This document shows, one piece after another, positions 1 through 10,800 of a stretch of DNA of 64,000 bases. Positions within the stretch are counted from its first letter, which is position 1. The number at the start of each line of letters is the position of its first letter. Under the pieces are notes generated by a model. That model made no database searches, was not told the DNA's origin, and worked only from the letters and a program-made list of their open reading frames with translations. The translations under genes and the position numbers were made by a program. The stretch comes from Symbiodinium natans (Eukaryota > Sar > Dinophyceae > Suessiales > Symbiodiniaceae): NCBI GenBank assembly GCA_905221605.1, contig CAJNDS010002072.1:431501-495500 (forward strand), in the 5' to 3' direction.

Positions 1-342
1 CCCTAAACCCGAAACCCTAAACCCTAAACCCTAAACCCTAACCCTAAACCCTAAACCCGAAACCCTCGGGTTTTCCTTCTCGGGATGTTCTTCGGGGATC
101 AAGGCGTCAGAGACAGCATTTTCGCTGGCTTCCGGCTAACTCAGTAAGGGAACCCATAGCGCGAAAAAGGGTTTGGGGTTGAGGGTTTAGGGTTTAGGGC
201 TGCCTTAAGGGCTTGCAGGTAAGGTTCGGAATGTAGAGACGAGGTACCCTAAACCCGAAACCCTAAATCCTAAACCCTAAACCCTAAGTTGGGCAACGCC
301 TCTTTTCGGAAACCTGTGGTGCGGCATCCCAGACTCGGCTAA
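1..342. repeat. Heptamer arrays downstream of the helicase gene
   Basis: CCCTAAA units run at 1-68 with CCCGAAA variants; TTTAGGG units follow near 171-197 and CCCTAAA units near 246-288. The non-repeat sequence between them has no convincing gene. A true chromosome end cannot be told from an interstitial array here, because the same kind of array recurs through the whole window. Confidence 0.7.
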
Positions 343-3300
343 TTACAAGATGCCCAGCTCCACACACGCAGCGTAGGCAGCAGATTGCCTGGCCTTCATG
401 ACTTTGGCCTGGACGTCTCCGCGAAAGACTCTTCCTTCCACTTCCACCTCGTACCTGAAAGTCTTGTCACTTCGTAGAAGCTCCCTGTAATCTGCAATTC
501 TTGCTTGTTCCACATGCGGTCGGCGGCTTTGCTGCAAGTGCAGGTTCAATTTCGAAATGTAATCCGCTCTTGCATCAAAGCCTGAGGCAGCCTGGGCCAG
601 CCTTTGGATCTTCAAAGGCCGCGAACTTAGTAACTCGATGACCTCATGTCGGACAGCCTCAATTGTGGTCAGGTCAGTTGCCCATGCATTCGTTTGAGGG
701 CACTGCATCAGCTTTGCATCCATTTCGGGCGTCCAGTCGATTCTTGCAACGCGGACGTGCTCAAGGGCGCACAAAGGAGCGATGACTTTGAACATAAAGC
801 ACCGCCGATTGTCGGCAGACAACCACACCTGCCTTTGTGGAGAGTCTGGAAAGGGAGATCGCCTTCCTAGCTTCTCCACAGCACTCGCTGCAACCGACAT
901 CAAAGGCAGCTTTGAGATGTGCTCCGGCGTTTGCACCATCTGAAGCATCGTCTGCAGGACATCCTCCCCGCGGCTGAAGGTCTTCTGCACCGTCGCCTGA
1001 GTCGGGAACAAAAGGTCCTTAGCTGCACGTGGAACTTTGCAGACCAGACGAATCCTTGCTTCTGAGGAGTCATATTTGTGAACAGAGGCAGGAGGTGCAG
1101 GTCGAGAGTGCAAAAACCAAAACACCGGCACTTCCGCACTTCCTTCCACGAAAGCTCACGAACACCTACCAAACAAGGGTTTAGGGTTTAGGGTTTAGGG
1201 TTTAGGGTTTAGGGTTTAGGGTTTAGGCTTTAGGGTTTAGGGTTCAGCGGCCTCCACGCTCGAAACGCCTCCAAGCGTCGACATCCACCTCTAGCTCCTC
1301 GAGGATCACGCGCGAAGCCTCCTTGGGGACCCACATGCGTTCAGGGTTTAGGGTCTAGGGTTTAGGGTTAAGGGAAATTATGGTCCCTTTTGGGGTCCAT
1401 GTACCTCATTACTTATATACTTGGGCCCCAAAGTCCCTATATAGGAAGTGCTTGAAGGCCAAGAATATAACAATCAGGTACATGGACCCTTAGGGATCAT
1501 AAGACCGGGATCACAAAAACACTATACTACACTAATATCCCTATTAGCGTCCATAAACCCTAAACCCTAAACCCTAAACCCTAAACCCTAAACCCTAAAC
1601 CCTGAACCCTGAACCCTAAACCCTAAACCCTAAACCCTAAACAACCCTAAACCCTTTACGGGTTCCTTTGCTCCCCAAATCTCCTCGGGCTCCCGGTCCC
1701 GGCTGCCGTCCCTGGGGTCAAAAGCCAGGATGGGCTCAAGGGCTCCTGGCTTGGGTTTAGGGTTTAGGGTTTAGGGTTTAGGGTTTAGGGTTTAGGGTTT
1801 AGGGTTTAGGGTTTAGGGTTTAGGGTTTAGGGTTTAGGGTTTAGGGTTTAGGGTTAGGTTTAGGGTTTAGGGTTTAGGGTTTAGGGTTTAGGGTTTAGGG
1901 TTTAGGGTTTAGGGTTTAGGGTTTAGGGTTTAGGGTTTAGGGTTTAGGGTTTAGGGTTTAGGGTTTAGGGTTCAGGGTTTAGGGTTTAGGCTTTAGGGTT
2001 TAGGGTTTATTGTTTAGGGTTTAGGGTGTAGGGCTCCTGGCCCTTCTTGGTTCCAGCAATTCCGGGCGACCTCCGAGGGACCCGTGCACCTCCTTGGCTG
2101 GCCTTAAGGCCTTAAGGGCACCACATTGAGGGCACCGCAAGGTTCCATGGGTTTAGGGTTTAGGGTTTAGGGTTTAGGGTTTAGGGTTTAGGGGTGCCTA
2201 AATAGGGAAGACTTGAGTTCATGGAAACGGGGCATGATATGGGTGCCCCTCAGGGGAGACTCCCATATCATAGCAGGTGCACTGCAGTGTTCTGGAGGAT
2301 CCAAGTCTCAGCTGCTGCTGCATCTCGGACTCACGGGCTTCCACACTGGAAACACGTGCCTCCTCTTCGGCATCGCAGCACATGATGACAAAGCGGCTGT
2401 CATGATACCTGGCACGTCCGCGTGCCTGTATGAAGGAGATCACCGTGTGAGGCGGCTCCATTCGCACCACCAGGTTGCAACAAGGGATGTCAATGCCCTC
2501 CTCTGCCACGGATGTTGCCACCATGACATTGAAATGTCCCTGCCTGAAGTCAGCCAAGATCCTTACTTCTCCAATAACCAAGGGGAAAAAGGTTAAACTT
2601 AAATATTTCTACCAAATAAGGACTAAGGTTAAACAAAGTTCACCTCAAGGCGAAGTAAGGATCTTGCTCTGCTGTGCGATGGTCATTGTTCCCTCTTCGT
2701 CATCTCTCCTGGCATGTCCCACGAGGCATGTAGGAAGTAACCATCCCAACTCACCTTGGCTGGCGGCCACAGCTTCGAGAGCCCTGACCATGTCTCTCGC
2801 AGTTTTGCGCGTCTCCACGAAGACGATGCACCGAAACTCGGCCGCATCATGCTGGCGTAGCACGGACAGCAGGGACCTGAAACAAGGTGAGAGTCCTTGG
2901 CTGGAGCACCTTCCCAGGTCTTCCCAGCTAGACTTCAGCCTCTCTGGCACCTTGGCTGCACTTAGGAAAATAGTTTTAAAACTCTTTTAGCTGCCTTATG
3001 AAGAAACCCAGTAATTAAACCCAAAAAGGCTAAGGATCCAAAGCTACCATAAAGCACCCACAAAGGCACTTCGGGGATCTGGATGTCCCTCAGCACTGGC
3101 TCCCTGCCCCAGCCCAGACTTCTCACGCGCGCGGACAGCTCGTCAACTTGCTTCATCCTCGGGGAGCAAATGAACCGGGTTTAGGGTTTAGGGGTTTATT
3201 AGGGTTTAGGGTTTAGGGTTTAGGGTTTAGGGTTTAGGGTTTAGGGTTTAGGGTTTAGGGTTTACGGTTTAGGGTATGCCCTAGACTACTGTAACTCCTG

Positions 3301-5281
3301 TTAAGGTGATATGAACCCTAAACCCTTCTAGGGCTACGAAATTCCTATTAAGGTGATATGAACCCTAAAATTGGGGGGTCATATTGATATATCCTATACG
3401 ATATGCACCATAAACCCTTTTAGGACTACTACAATTCCTTCTAAGGTATGTGAACCATAACCCTATACTACTAAAAACCCTATTAAGGTGATATGGGCCC
3501 TAAACCCTTTTGGGGTCCATTTCGTCCCCAAGGATCTGGCTCGTCACTTCCAGGAACATCTCATCCTCTGGAGGCCTCTGACGCGACCAGCGCAGGTGGC
3601 CAGAACCAGGGCCAACAGCAAAAAACATCGACGGGGGGAAACAAAAAAAAAACAGGAAGCAAGCCCCTACCACCCTAGACCCTAGACCCTAGACCCTAAA
3701 CCCTAAACCCTAAACCTAAACCCTAAACCCCGAACCCTAAACCCTAAACCCTCTTCAAAATCGGGGAGCAGCGCCGACTGCACCGTCTGTAGCTCCCTGT
3801 GACAGCACCTGGCTGCCTCCATGAAAGCCAGAAACTCCGGGCTTGCCGCCACCTTGGTGACCACAAGGGTTTAGGGGTTTAGGGGTTTAGGGGTTTAGGG
3901 GTTTAGGGGTTTAGGGGTTTAGGGGTTTAGGGGTTTAGGGTTTAGGAACCTGATACTCCCCACTCAGCTACCCTAAACCCTAAACCCTAAACCCTAAAAA
4001 ACCCTAACCCTAAACCCTAAACCCTAAACCCTAAACCCTAAGTTCATTTTGGTCCCCATGGCCACCGACTCCTTGATCAGCCGGGCGGAGGGCGCCGCCT
4101 CACGGAGCTCTCCCAGGAGTTCGGCCGGGACTTGCACCAGTTGGGCTTCCTTAGGGTTTAGGGTTTAGGGTTTAGGGTTTAGGATTTAGGGTTTAGGGTT
4201 TCGGGTTTAGGGTTTAGGGTTTAGGGTTTAGGGTTTAGGGTGACCCTGAAAAGGGTTTAGTGCTCATATACCCGAATAGGGATGATGGCAGTGTAGCAGC
4301 ATATGATCCCAACTTTTCGGCGTCGCATATACCCTGATAAGGGTTTAGGGTTCATATACCTGAACTAGGATGATGGTAGTCACCCTGAAGCCTAAACCCT
4401 AAACCCAAAACCCAAAACCCAAAACCCTAAACCCAAAACCAGTATCGGGGCATCTGATCCCGACTGTTGGGTTGATTTCGTCCCCAAGGTTCCAGCCGCT
4501 GTAGCAAGCGCTCGGTCTGCTCCGGGCTCTCCTACATGGCGGTGCTCGTTTCGCATTGCGAGCGTGACAGCTTCAGGGCTTAAGTGGGTTTAGGGTTTAG
4601 GGTTCAGGGTTTAGGGTATAGGGTGCTTTCACATACGCCTAAACCCTAAACCCCAAACCCCAAACCCCAAACCCCAAACCCCAAACCCCAAACCCTAAAC
4701 CCTAAACCCTAAACCCTAAACGTTTTGAGTTGCTGGTGGCAGGAGGACAGTGCTAGAGAGAAGGGAAGCCAAGAGCTATTGCAGTACTCCTTGTAGGCGC
4801 TGCTTAACACTTTTTAGGGTTTAGGGTTTAGGGTTTAGGGTTGAGGACGCTAGATCACAGATTTTTAGCACGGGTGATGAGCATCTGACGGGAGATTCCG
4901 ATGTTGGGCAGCAGAGCATCCATAGAGAAACCTATCCGAGAACACGGCTACATGCACATGGAACCTGTAATTCTGCATGTAGATCCTGTGGCTACTGTTT
5001 CGGCAAGTCCCGGCGTCTCCATCACCCACCCCAACACCCGGAATAATGTGAGCTAGCATCTGGCGCCAGGGGCGTCAAGAACACAATTTGCTGACAACCT
5101 CCCGCTACCACCATCGCCCAATCACCGTGCAACCCTCAAGCACTTAAACCCGCCAGACCCTACCTAAAACCTAAACCCTAAACCCTGCACTCCCAAACGC
5201 CCCCCCTGCTTCCAAAACAAGAGCCGGCACCTAAGCCCTATAAACCCTAAGCCGACCAGAGAGAGAGAGAGAGAGAGAAAC

Positions 5282-5320
<39 letters not shown>

Positions 5321-5429
5321 AAGAGAGATAGAGAGAGAGAGAGAGAGAGGGAAAGAGAGAGAGAGAGAGAGAGATAAAGAGAGAGAGAGAGAGAGGGAAA
5401 GACAGAGAGAGAGAAGGAAGAGAGAGAGG

Positions 5430-5462
<33 letters not shown>

Positions 5463-7285
5463 AGACGAGAGAGACAGAGCCCTGAACCCCCCCCCCCCCC
5501 CCCCTCCCCTCCCCCCCCTCCCCCCTCCCCTCCCCCCCCTCCCCCCCCTCCCCCCTGACTCTCGGGCCGGGCGTCTGCAGGGGAAGCCGACAGGCCCAGA
5601 AGCTTGGGCCTCTGCTGCGGTGGTGCCTTGGCTGCTGGCTGAGGAAAGGAGGGGTTTAGGGTTTAGGGGTTTAGGGGTTAAGGGTTAAGGGTTTTTAGGG
5701 GGGGGGGGGGGGGGGGGGGGGAGGCTCTGCTTTGGGGCTGAGGGGCAGGGCCTTAAAGGGGCTGTTGCTGTGGGCTTGGATGGGCTTTCAAGATGGGGTC
5801 CGTTGGGACTCTTATAGCTTTGGTGTCTACAGAATTGCTGGCGAGGGTTGGGCGGGGGAGTTGGGGTTTAGGGTTTAGGGTTTAGGGTTTAGGGTTTAGG
5901 GTTTATTGTTTGGGGTTTAGGTCCTGCGCCTCGCTGTAGGCAGTTGCAATCTTGGAGTAGTCATGGCCGCCATGCCTTTTCTTGGCGGTCGAGTGGTGGA
6001 CCTCCTCGGCTGTACCAACGTTACTGGCTGAAAGCGAACCACCTGAAAATCCCGAAGCTTGTTTAGGGTTTAGGGTTCAGGGCTTAGGTTTTAGGGTTTA
6101 GGGTTTAGGGTTTAGGTTTTAGTGTTTAGGGTTTAGGGTTTGGGGAAGGTTCTGCTCAGTTGCGAGACATGAGTGAAATGCGAACAATCATCGAGGCCGG
6201 CACCAAAAACAACCTACGATTTGCAACTTTTAATACATCCCTGAGCCCAGAAGCCCCTTGGGAAACCTTGGGGGCCAAATGAACCCTAAAAGGGTTGATG
6301 GTTCAATATGCCCTAATAGGCATTGTGGTAGCATATATGGGCAGCAGAGGAAGTTATGTTCCGAATTCTCGTGCTCAGTAGGGTTTAGGGTTTAGGGTTT
6401 AGGGCTTAGGGTTTAGGGTTGGAAACTGCCAGGGCAAGCATCATCCATCACCACCAGTGACATGCTTTTCATGGCCTCCGGGCTGCAGAGCTGGTTGAGA
6501 ACCGAGCCAGGAGTAGCCTAGGCTTAGGGTTTAGGGTTTAGGGTTTAGGGTTTAGGGTTTAGGGTTTAGGGTTTAGGGTTTAGGGTTTAGGGTTTAGGGT
6601 TTAGGGTTTTAGGGTTTTAGGGTTTAGGGTTTTAGGGTTTAGGTTCAGGGTTTAGGGTTAGGGTTTAGGGTCTCGGGAAAAACTATTCGACATGTGATCC
6701 AAAAAAACATATCCCAATAGCCTACCTAGTTGCGAAGACCACATGGCAGCGTCCGAGGTTTGTCTTGCTGCCGCCTGCAAGGACACCCGTCTGCCAAGGA
6801 AGCCGCTTGGCCTCGATCTCCCTCTGAAATTCCATGTGCTGCTGCTTGGCCAGCGGCACTGTGGGCGCAAGGAAGTAGACCAGCTTCCCCCGGTGACGTC
6901 GAAGCGCCTCAAGCATCAGATGAAACGCGACGCGCGTCTTGCCAGCGCCCGTTCGGAGAACCTTGGGGACGAAATGAACCCTAAAAAGGGTTTAGGGTTC
7001 ATATACCTTAATAGGAATCACAGTAGTATAGGGTATATGACCTCAATTTTAGGGCTCATCTGGTCCCCAAGGAACAACGACATGGTTTCCTGGCCGCTGA
7101 ACCTCCATGGCCAGGGCTTCCTGGTAGCTGCGGAGCCCGAACATGGCTTCTCCACCACACCCGGAGCCTCTTGCTCCAGCAACTTGCGCCCCTTTGAGCC
7201 GCAAATCCGCAAGAATACCTTCAAGCACAAGGCTGTACGAGGTCTTCCTGAGGGTGGAGTACGCATGTCCATTTTTCAGGAACAT
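343..7285 (-). CDS. Dicer/RIG-I-type DExH helicase with C-terminal dsRNA-binding-like region (16 exons)
   Basis: Exons in gene order: 7285-7076, 6961-6734, 6517-6443, 6004-5930, 5626-5564, 4531-4493, 4149-4066, 3852-3763, 3565-3537, 3157-3070, 2950-2664, 2561-2283, 2089-2037, 1745-1684, 1321-1255, 1142-343. They join in one frame of about 842 codons with stop at 345-343. Motifs seen in order: LRSYQEALAMEV (Q-like), RTGAGKT (Walker A), FLAPTVPLAKQQ (Ia), DEVHH (II, split by an intron), GLSASP (III), RCIVFVETRKTARDMV (IV), VATSVAEEGIDIP (V), QARGRAR (VI). This set is typical of Dicer, RIG-I and FANCM-like helicases, which use ATP to move on double-stranded nucleic acid. The last exon ends in a dsRBD-like FRYEVEVEGRVFRGDVQAK..AA segment. 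No RNase III domain is present, so it is a Dicer-related helicase rather than Dicer; a role in RNA silencing or RNA sensing is inferred. Donors are 9 GA, 4 GT and 2 GC. The start at 7285 is the first ATG after an in-frame stop; an upstream exon is possible. Confidence 0.85.
1143..2282 (-). repeat. Helicase introns 12-15, largely heptamer arrays
   Basis: Four introns (2090-2282, 1746-2036, 1322-1683, 1143-1254) separate three exons of 53-67 bp. Intron 13 is filled by the longest TTTAGGG array of the window (about 1754-2030). Intron 12 has GTGCAC at both ends and intron 13 has GAGCCCT at both ends. Intron 14 keeps introner arms (CCTTGGGGACCCACATGCG at 1321-1339; a diverged arm near 1660-1683) and also contains a GGTCCATGTACC MITE at about 1388-1497. 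Confidence 0.75.
2562..2663 (-). mobile_element. Second introner family (helicase intron 11, 102 bp)
   Basis: This intron has a different terminal inverted repeat: on the plus strand it runs from CCTTACTTCTCC to GGCGAAGTAAGG. The donor GATC is repeated after the acceptor as GATC. The interior is AT-rich (GGTTAAACTTAAATATTTC) and has no heptamer. Removing it joins helicase motifs IV and V in frame. Confidence 0.75.
3158..3536 (-). mobile_element. Expanded introner (helicase intron 9)
   Basis: The minus-strand donor end is GATCCTTGGGGACGAAATGG and the acceptor end is GGTTCATTTGCTCCCCGAG, so both arms of the CCTTGGGG element survive. GAT is repeated on both sides. The interior holds several diverged copies of CCTATTAAGGTGATATGAACCCTAAA (3300-3510) plus a TTTAGGG array at 3179-3275. 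Confidence 0.7.
4150..4492 (-). mobile_element. Decayed introner with heptamer-array interior (helicase intron 6)
   Basis: The donor end reads GAACCTTGGGGACGAAAT, matching the introner arm, and the exon after the acceptor starts GAAGCC, giving a GAA direct repeat. The acceptor-side arm has been replaced by a TTTAGGG array (4153-4240). The middle holds two diverged copies of the element interior (GGGTTTAG.GCTCATATAC..GAATAGGGATGATGGCAGT, near 4250-4380). Confidence 0.65.
4532..5563 (-). repeat. Helicase intron 5 (1032 bp): GA microsatellite, C/G homopolymer tracts and heptamers
   Basis: This is the longest intron of the helicase gene, with a GA donor; GAGAGTC at the donor is matched by GAGAGCC after the acceptor. 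From about 5250 to 5475 the plus strand is an almost pure purine GA/GAAA tract, followed at 5487-5555 by a C-rich tract. CCCTAAA and CCCCAAA arrays lie near 4640-4720. Stretches at 4725-4800 and 4865-5150 are not repetitive and have short open frames, but the exons on either side already join in frame, so they are read as intronic. Confidence 0.7.
6005..6733 (-). repeat. Helicase introns 2 and 3 with heptamer arrays and a nested decayed introner
   Basis: Intron 2 (6518-6733) starts GCAACT and its following exon starts GCTACT. It contains a TTTAGGG array at about 6524-6660. Intron 3 (6005-6442, GA donor) holds heptamer arrays at 6061-6150 and 6380-6420 and, at about 6262-6345, one arm of the CCTTGGGG..AAATGAACCCTAAAAGGG element, which seems nested. 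The exon between them is 6443-6517. Intron 3 splits the DEVHH motif. Confidence 0.7.
6962..7075 (-). mobile_element. Introner-like element forming helicase intron 1 (114 bp)
   Basis: On the minus strand the intron starts GTTCCTTGGGGACCAGATGA and ends TTCATTTCGTCCCCAAG, followed by exon bases GTTCTCC. The ends form an inverted repeat of about 26 bp (CCTTGGGGAC..ATGA.CCCTAAAA). The GTT(C) at the donor is repeated just after the acceptor, like a target duplication. Excision restores the Walker A exon in frame. One CCCTAAA-type heptamer sits in each arm. This is the cleanest example of the element in the window. Confidence 0.85.
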
Positions 7286-7456
7286 CCTGGAGCAACTCGT
7301 CTCTTAAGGCACCATGAAAATCGCACAGGCCACTTTGCTAACTCCTCTCATGAAGGTTTGCTAGCATCAGACCGTGAGCATCAACCTCCCATAAAACGAG
7401 TCCCTACAACCATGCTACGGTCTCGGCGGCAGAGTCCTTTGGAAAAGATGGGAAAC
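7286..7456. other. Gap between helicase start and Copia element
   Basis: This 171-bp stretch is unique sequence without heptamers. It may hold the helicase 5-prime leader or an earlier exon. It ends in GAAAC, one copy of the Copia target duplication. Confidence 0.4.
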
Positions 7457-7798
7457 TATTGGTGCGGGCGCAGCCTCTATCGTCGAAGGATGAAGGAATG
7501 GAATCACGAGGCTGCCCAGTCCACAAATGAACGTAACGCAGCTGAACCAGCTGCTGATGCACACGAAATGTGCTTCCCTCGGACACAAGACTGTCCTTTT
7601 CACTGTCGCATCGCTCGGTCGATGCTTGTCAGCCATGGAATCGGCAAAAGGAATTCCTGAGGGCATTGAGAGAAAACATCGCGGCACACCTTCACTTGTG
7701 CCAAGTATGAACTATACAGAATAGCCCATGCAGGACAACTCACATGATACACTTCTCGTGGCTTGCATGTTTCAGCCACCTGAGTCACAGCACTGACA
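7457..7798 (-). repeat. 3-prime LTR of Copia element
   Basis: This 342-bp direct repeat matches 16253-16594 at a constant offset of 8796 bp. The polyprotein stop lies 31 bp before it. No clear polypurine tract is seen between the stop and the LTR. Confidence 0.93.
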
Positions 7799-7828
7799 CA
7801 CCCAAAGACCTTTGGCCGAAATGGGATA

Positions 7829-10800
7829 TTATGTCATCTTGCTGCGTTTTGCAGAAACAAAATGTGGGTCGAACACCAACGTCCATGCATGTTGATGCAT
7901 TGCCCGATGCAAAGCAGAGCTCACTTTATGCTTCGTAAGAGAGTCTGCTAACTGAGCATCACTATTGACCCATCTGGTGGTCGTTGCGCCAGAACGAAGA
8001 CGCTGAAGAACCGAAAGCACTTCAAGAGCACCGTACTTATCACGTAGCCCGAGTCCGGCTCCATTGAGGTCGCCCTTGCGGATGACATCGTAGAGTGACT
8101 TTGCATCCGTCACCATGATGCCCGGCACTTTGCTGTATGCCTCTTCAGGACGTTGAATGTCTACCGTGTTTCCACACAGCTCAGACCAGCATAGTCTCAC
8201 AAACATGAGCTCTTCTTCGCCCTCAGAGAAAGCTTGAATTTCCGCGGCCAATGATGACCTTGCTATCCTGGAGAGTTTGGATGAGCGCCATGATATCAGA
8301 GAGAGTGGCGCGGTCTCGCCGCTGGCCATATCTGGTGATGTAGCTGCTATGACATAGCCTCCTGTGCTTGAGAGATCCGCCCTATTTGCTAAAGAAGCGT
8401 CTGCCCAGCATATGAACTGGACATCACAAGGAGCAACACCGGGAAGATAGTTGATGCGAACGGAGAGATTCCGCATGCCATGGATTTCTCTACAGAGCTT
8501 GTTGGCTTCTCTGAGTGTCGCTACAGTGGCTTTGCCTACTTGGGATAAAAGCAGACCAACTTTAGCTTGATGTTGAGGACCCGTATTGTACGCACGCCAT
8601 TGAGCTGCGCCAAGTAAAGCACGAAGTTGCCCGACTTCTTGCGGAGTCGCTGCATCCGACTCTTTTCTGTCTTTATCAACCGGAATTTGCTGAAGCCCCT
8701 CACAGTACTTGCTATGGTCCAAAACCTTTGAGCCATCACGAAGTTCTTTGATGACAACTCCACAATGTGTGTATGAGGTGTGCTCCCACGGACTCCAACG
8801 AAAATGGGCATGAAAAGACTTTAAAGCTTCGACCCAGGTGCTGTTGCTGTCCGACCCCATTACGAGGAAGTCGTCAACGTGTGATGATATAATTCCAATG
8901 GTCTCATAGCATTGTTTTGTCTCATTCCATTCTCGTAGACGCCAGCAGCAAGGATCGCAAAGAAGAGGTTCGAACCCTAAGGATTTCAACGTGTTGTCGA
9001 CCGCGCGATAAAACTCGGCTGGAGCGTTTACCAGTCCGTACGCTGCCTTGCGTACTTGGACTGCTCGTCCTTCAGGAATGCCTAAGGCCCTGGCCAGTTC
9101 CGGAACGGGCATGGCGTATATCTTTCTTTCAACCTGAGATGCTGGCCCTTGTAAAAACGCAGCTTTAATGTCACCTTTCATAGTTTGCCAACCTCGCTGC
9201 GCTGCATATTGAAGCACCAATTGTCGTGTCCTTCGCGACATGGTAGGCGATGATGATACCAGCTTATCTAGATCTGGATCTTGAAATCCTAAGATCACAA
9301 TCCTAGCTTTTGCTGCTCCAGACTCTTTGTAGCTGAGCACCCATCGCATCTGCATCACTCGCTCACGGGGAATGTGTCCTTCAATCGCTGCTGCAGCTTC
9401 AGCCTGCAACCATTGATCCACTTCAGCTTCCTTGGCTTTGTTGAAATCAGCCTTCTGATCATTTGACAGAGTCGTCCATCGTACCTCAGACTTTCGTAGG
9501 GCTTGAGCGATCCAAGCTGACGCATTCTTGGTAAACTTTCTCCAGTCCTGCTCGCTCTCGGGCATTTCCACGGAAAGTTCACACGCAGCCAGCTCGTTCT
9601 CTTGCAGATGGAACGCACACTCCTCTTCATCTTCGTCTAGCCACACCAGGTTCACTCTCTCCTCATCTTCCTTCTCTCGCCTTTCTTTCTGTCTCTTAAA
9701 CTGTGGGTTCTGAAACAGAGGTCCGGAGGATCGTTTCGAAGAGGATGCTGTAGACGCTGGTTTGCTAAACACTTCATGTATGGGCTCTTTGGTATCGAGT
9801 AGTTGTTGTAGAGACATCTCTCCAACTTGCTCTTCACTCAGCTGCTCTTGTTTCATCCCAGATCGATTTCCATGCCCTTGCAGAGGACTTCTGGATCGCA
9901 CATCTCTACTCCCGTGATTGCCTGACCCCAAAGATCTACCTCTTGACAAGGCACGTGTTCTAGACATAGACCTTCCACGGGGATCTCCGTCTCGTTCTCC
10001 AGCGGATCTTGCTCTCAGGCGTGTCCCGGGAGTTGGAATCGAGGATCCTGGGTTCATCAGGTCTTCAGGCAACACAAGGTCGTCATAGATGTCGTACTGT
10101 CCCTTCTGCAAGTGCTGAACCAGTTGATGAAAAGACCAACTCATGACGGGAGCCTCGGTTCCTTCGCTGATGATTTTCTCTGTTTGAGATGCATGTCTCA
10201 GCTGCCACCCTGCACATCTCTTGAGTCTGCCGTGCGATACAATCCAGATCACATGAGCTGGGCGACGTTCCAAACCCTGGGCCTCTGATCTTGTCTCAGT
10301 CGCAAGAACACGGCCAGGACCAAACCACCTGGATTGATGCTGCTTTGGGCGGATTTGATCGTGTGCCGGGTAGTCTGCTGGTGGTTTTACCCTGCGGTAG
10401 TATACGAGGTCCCCTGGGAGAAAGACTGCGTTCTTTCGGGTCTTTGAGTTCATGGCCTGGGATATTCTCCTGGCAGCTTGGGATTTTCGAAAGATGGTCT
10501 CCGCGCGCACCCTGGCCTGGAGGTTCTCCTGAAAGTTTGTGCCAGACGTGCCCTCAGAACAGTGAAGTGGAATGTTCTCATCTTCAGAAAACTGCCTTCT
10601 CCCTGCCGATATCTGTCTCCCAAACACCCATTGCAACGGTGTAAAACCTGAGACAAATTCATTCTCATTATGAGCTGCAGTACTTAGCACAAACGCTCGA
10701 AAGGGGTCCATCACAGTATTTTGCAGCAAAGTCAATGTGTTCTGCTTCAAGACTCCTACCATTCGTTCAACGATGCCAATCTGACCATGATCTTCTGCAG

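Noticed and set aside
1-68. True chromosome end at the left edge of the window
   Set aside because: Identical arrays occur throughout the window in both orientations, and the edge array is degenerate and short.
4865-5059. Extra helicase exon in intron 5
   Set aside because: The exons at 5564-5626 and 4493-4531 join in frame with a shared GAGAG.C repeat, leaving no place for it.
6743-7660. 305-codon plus-strand open frame
   Set aside because: It is antisense to helicase exons 1 and 2 and runs into the Copia LTR; the minus strand carries the helicase motifs.
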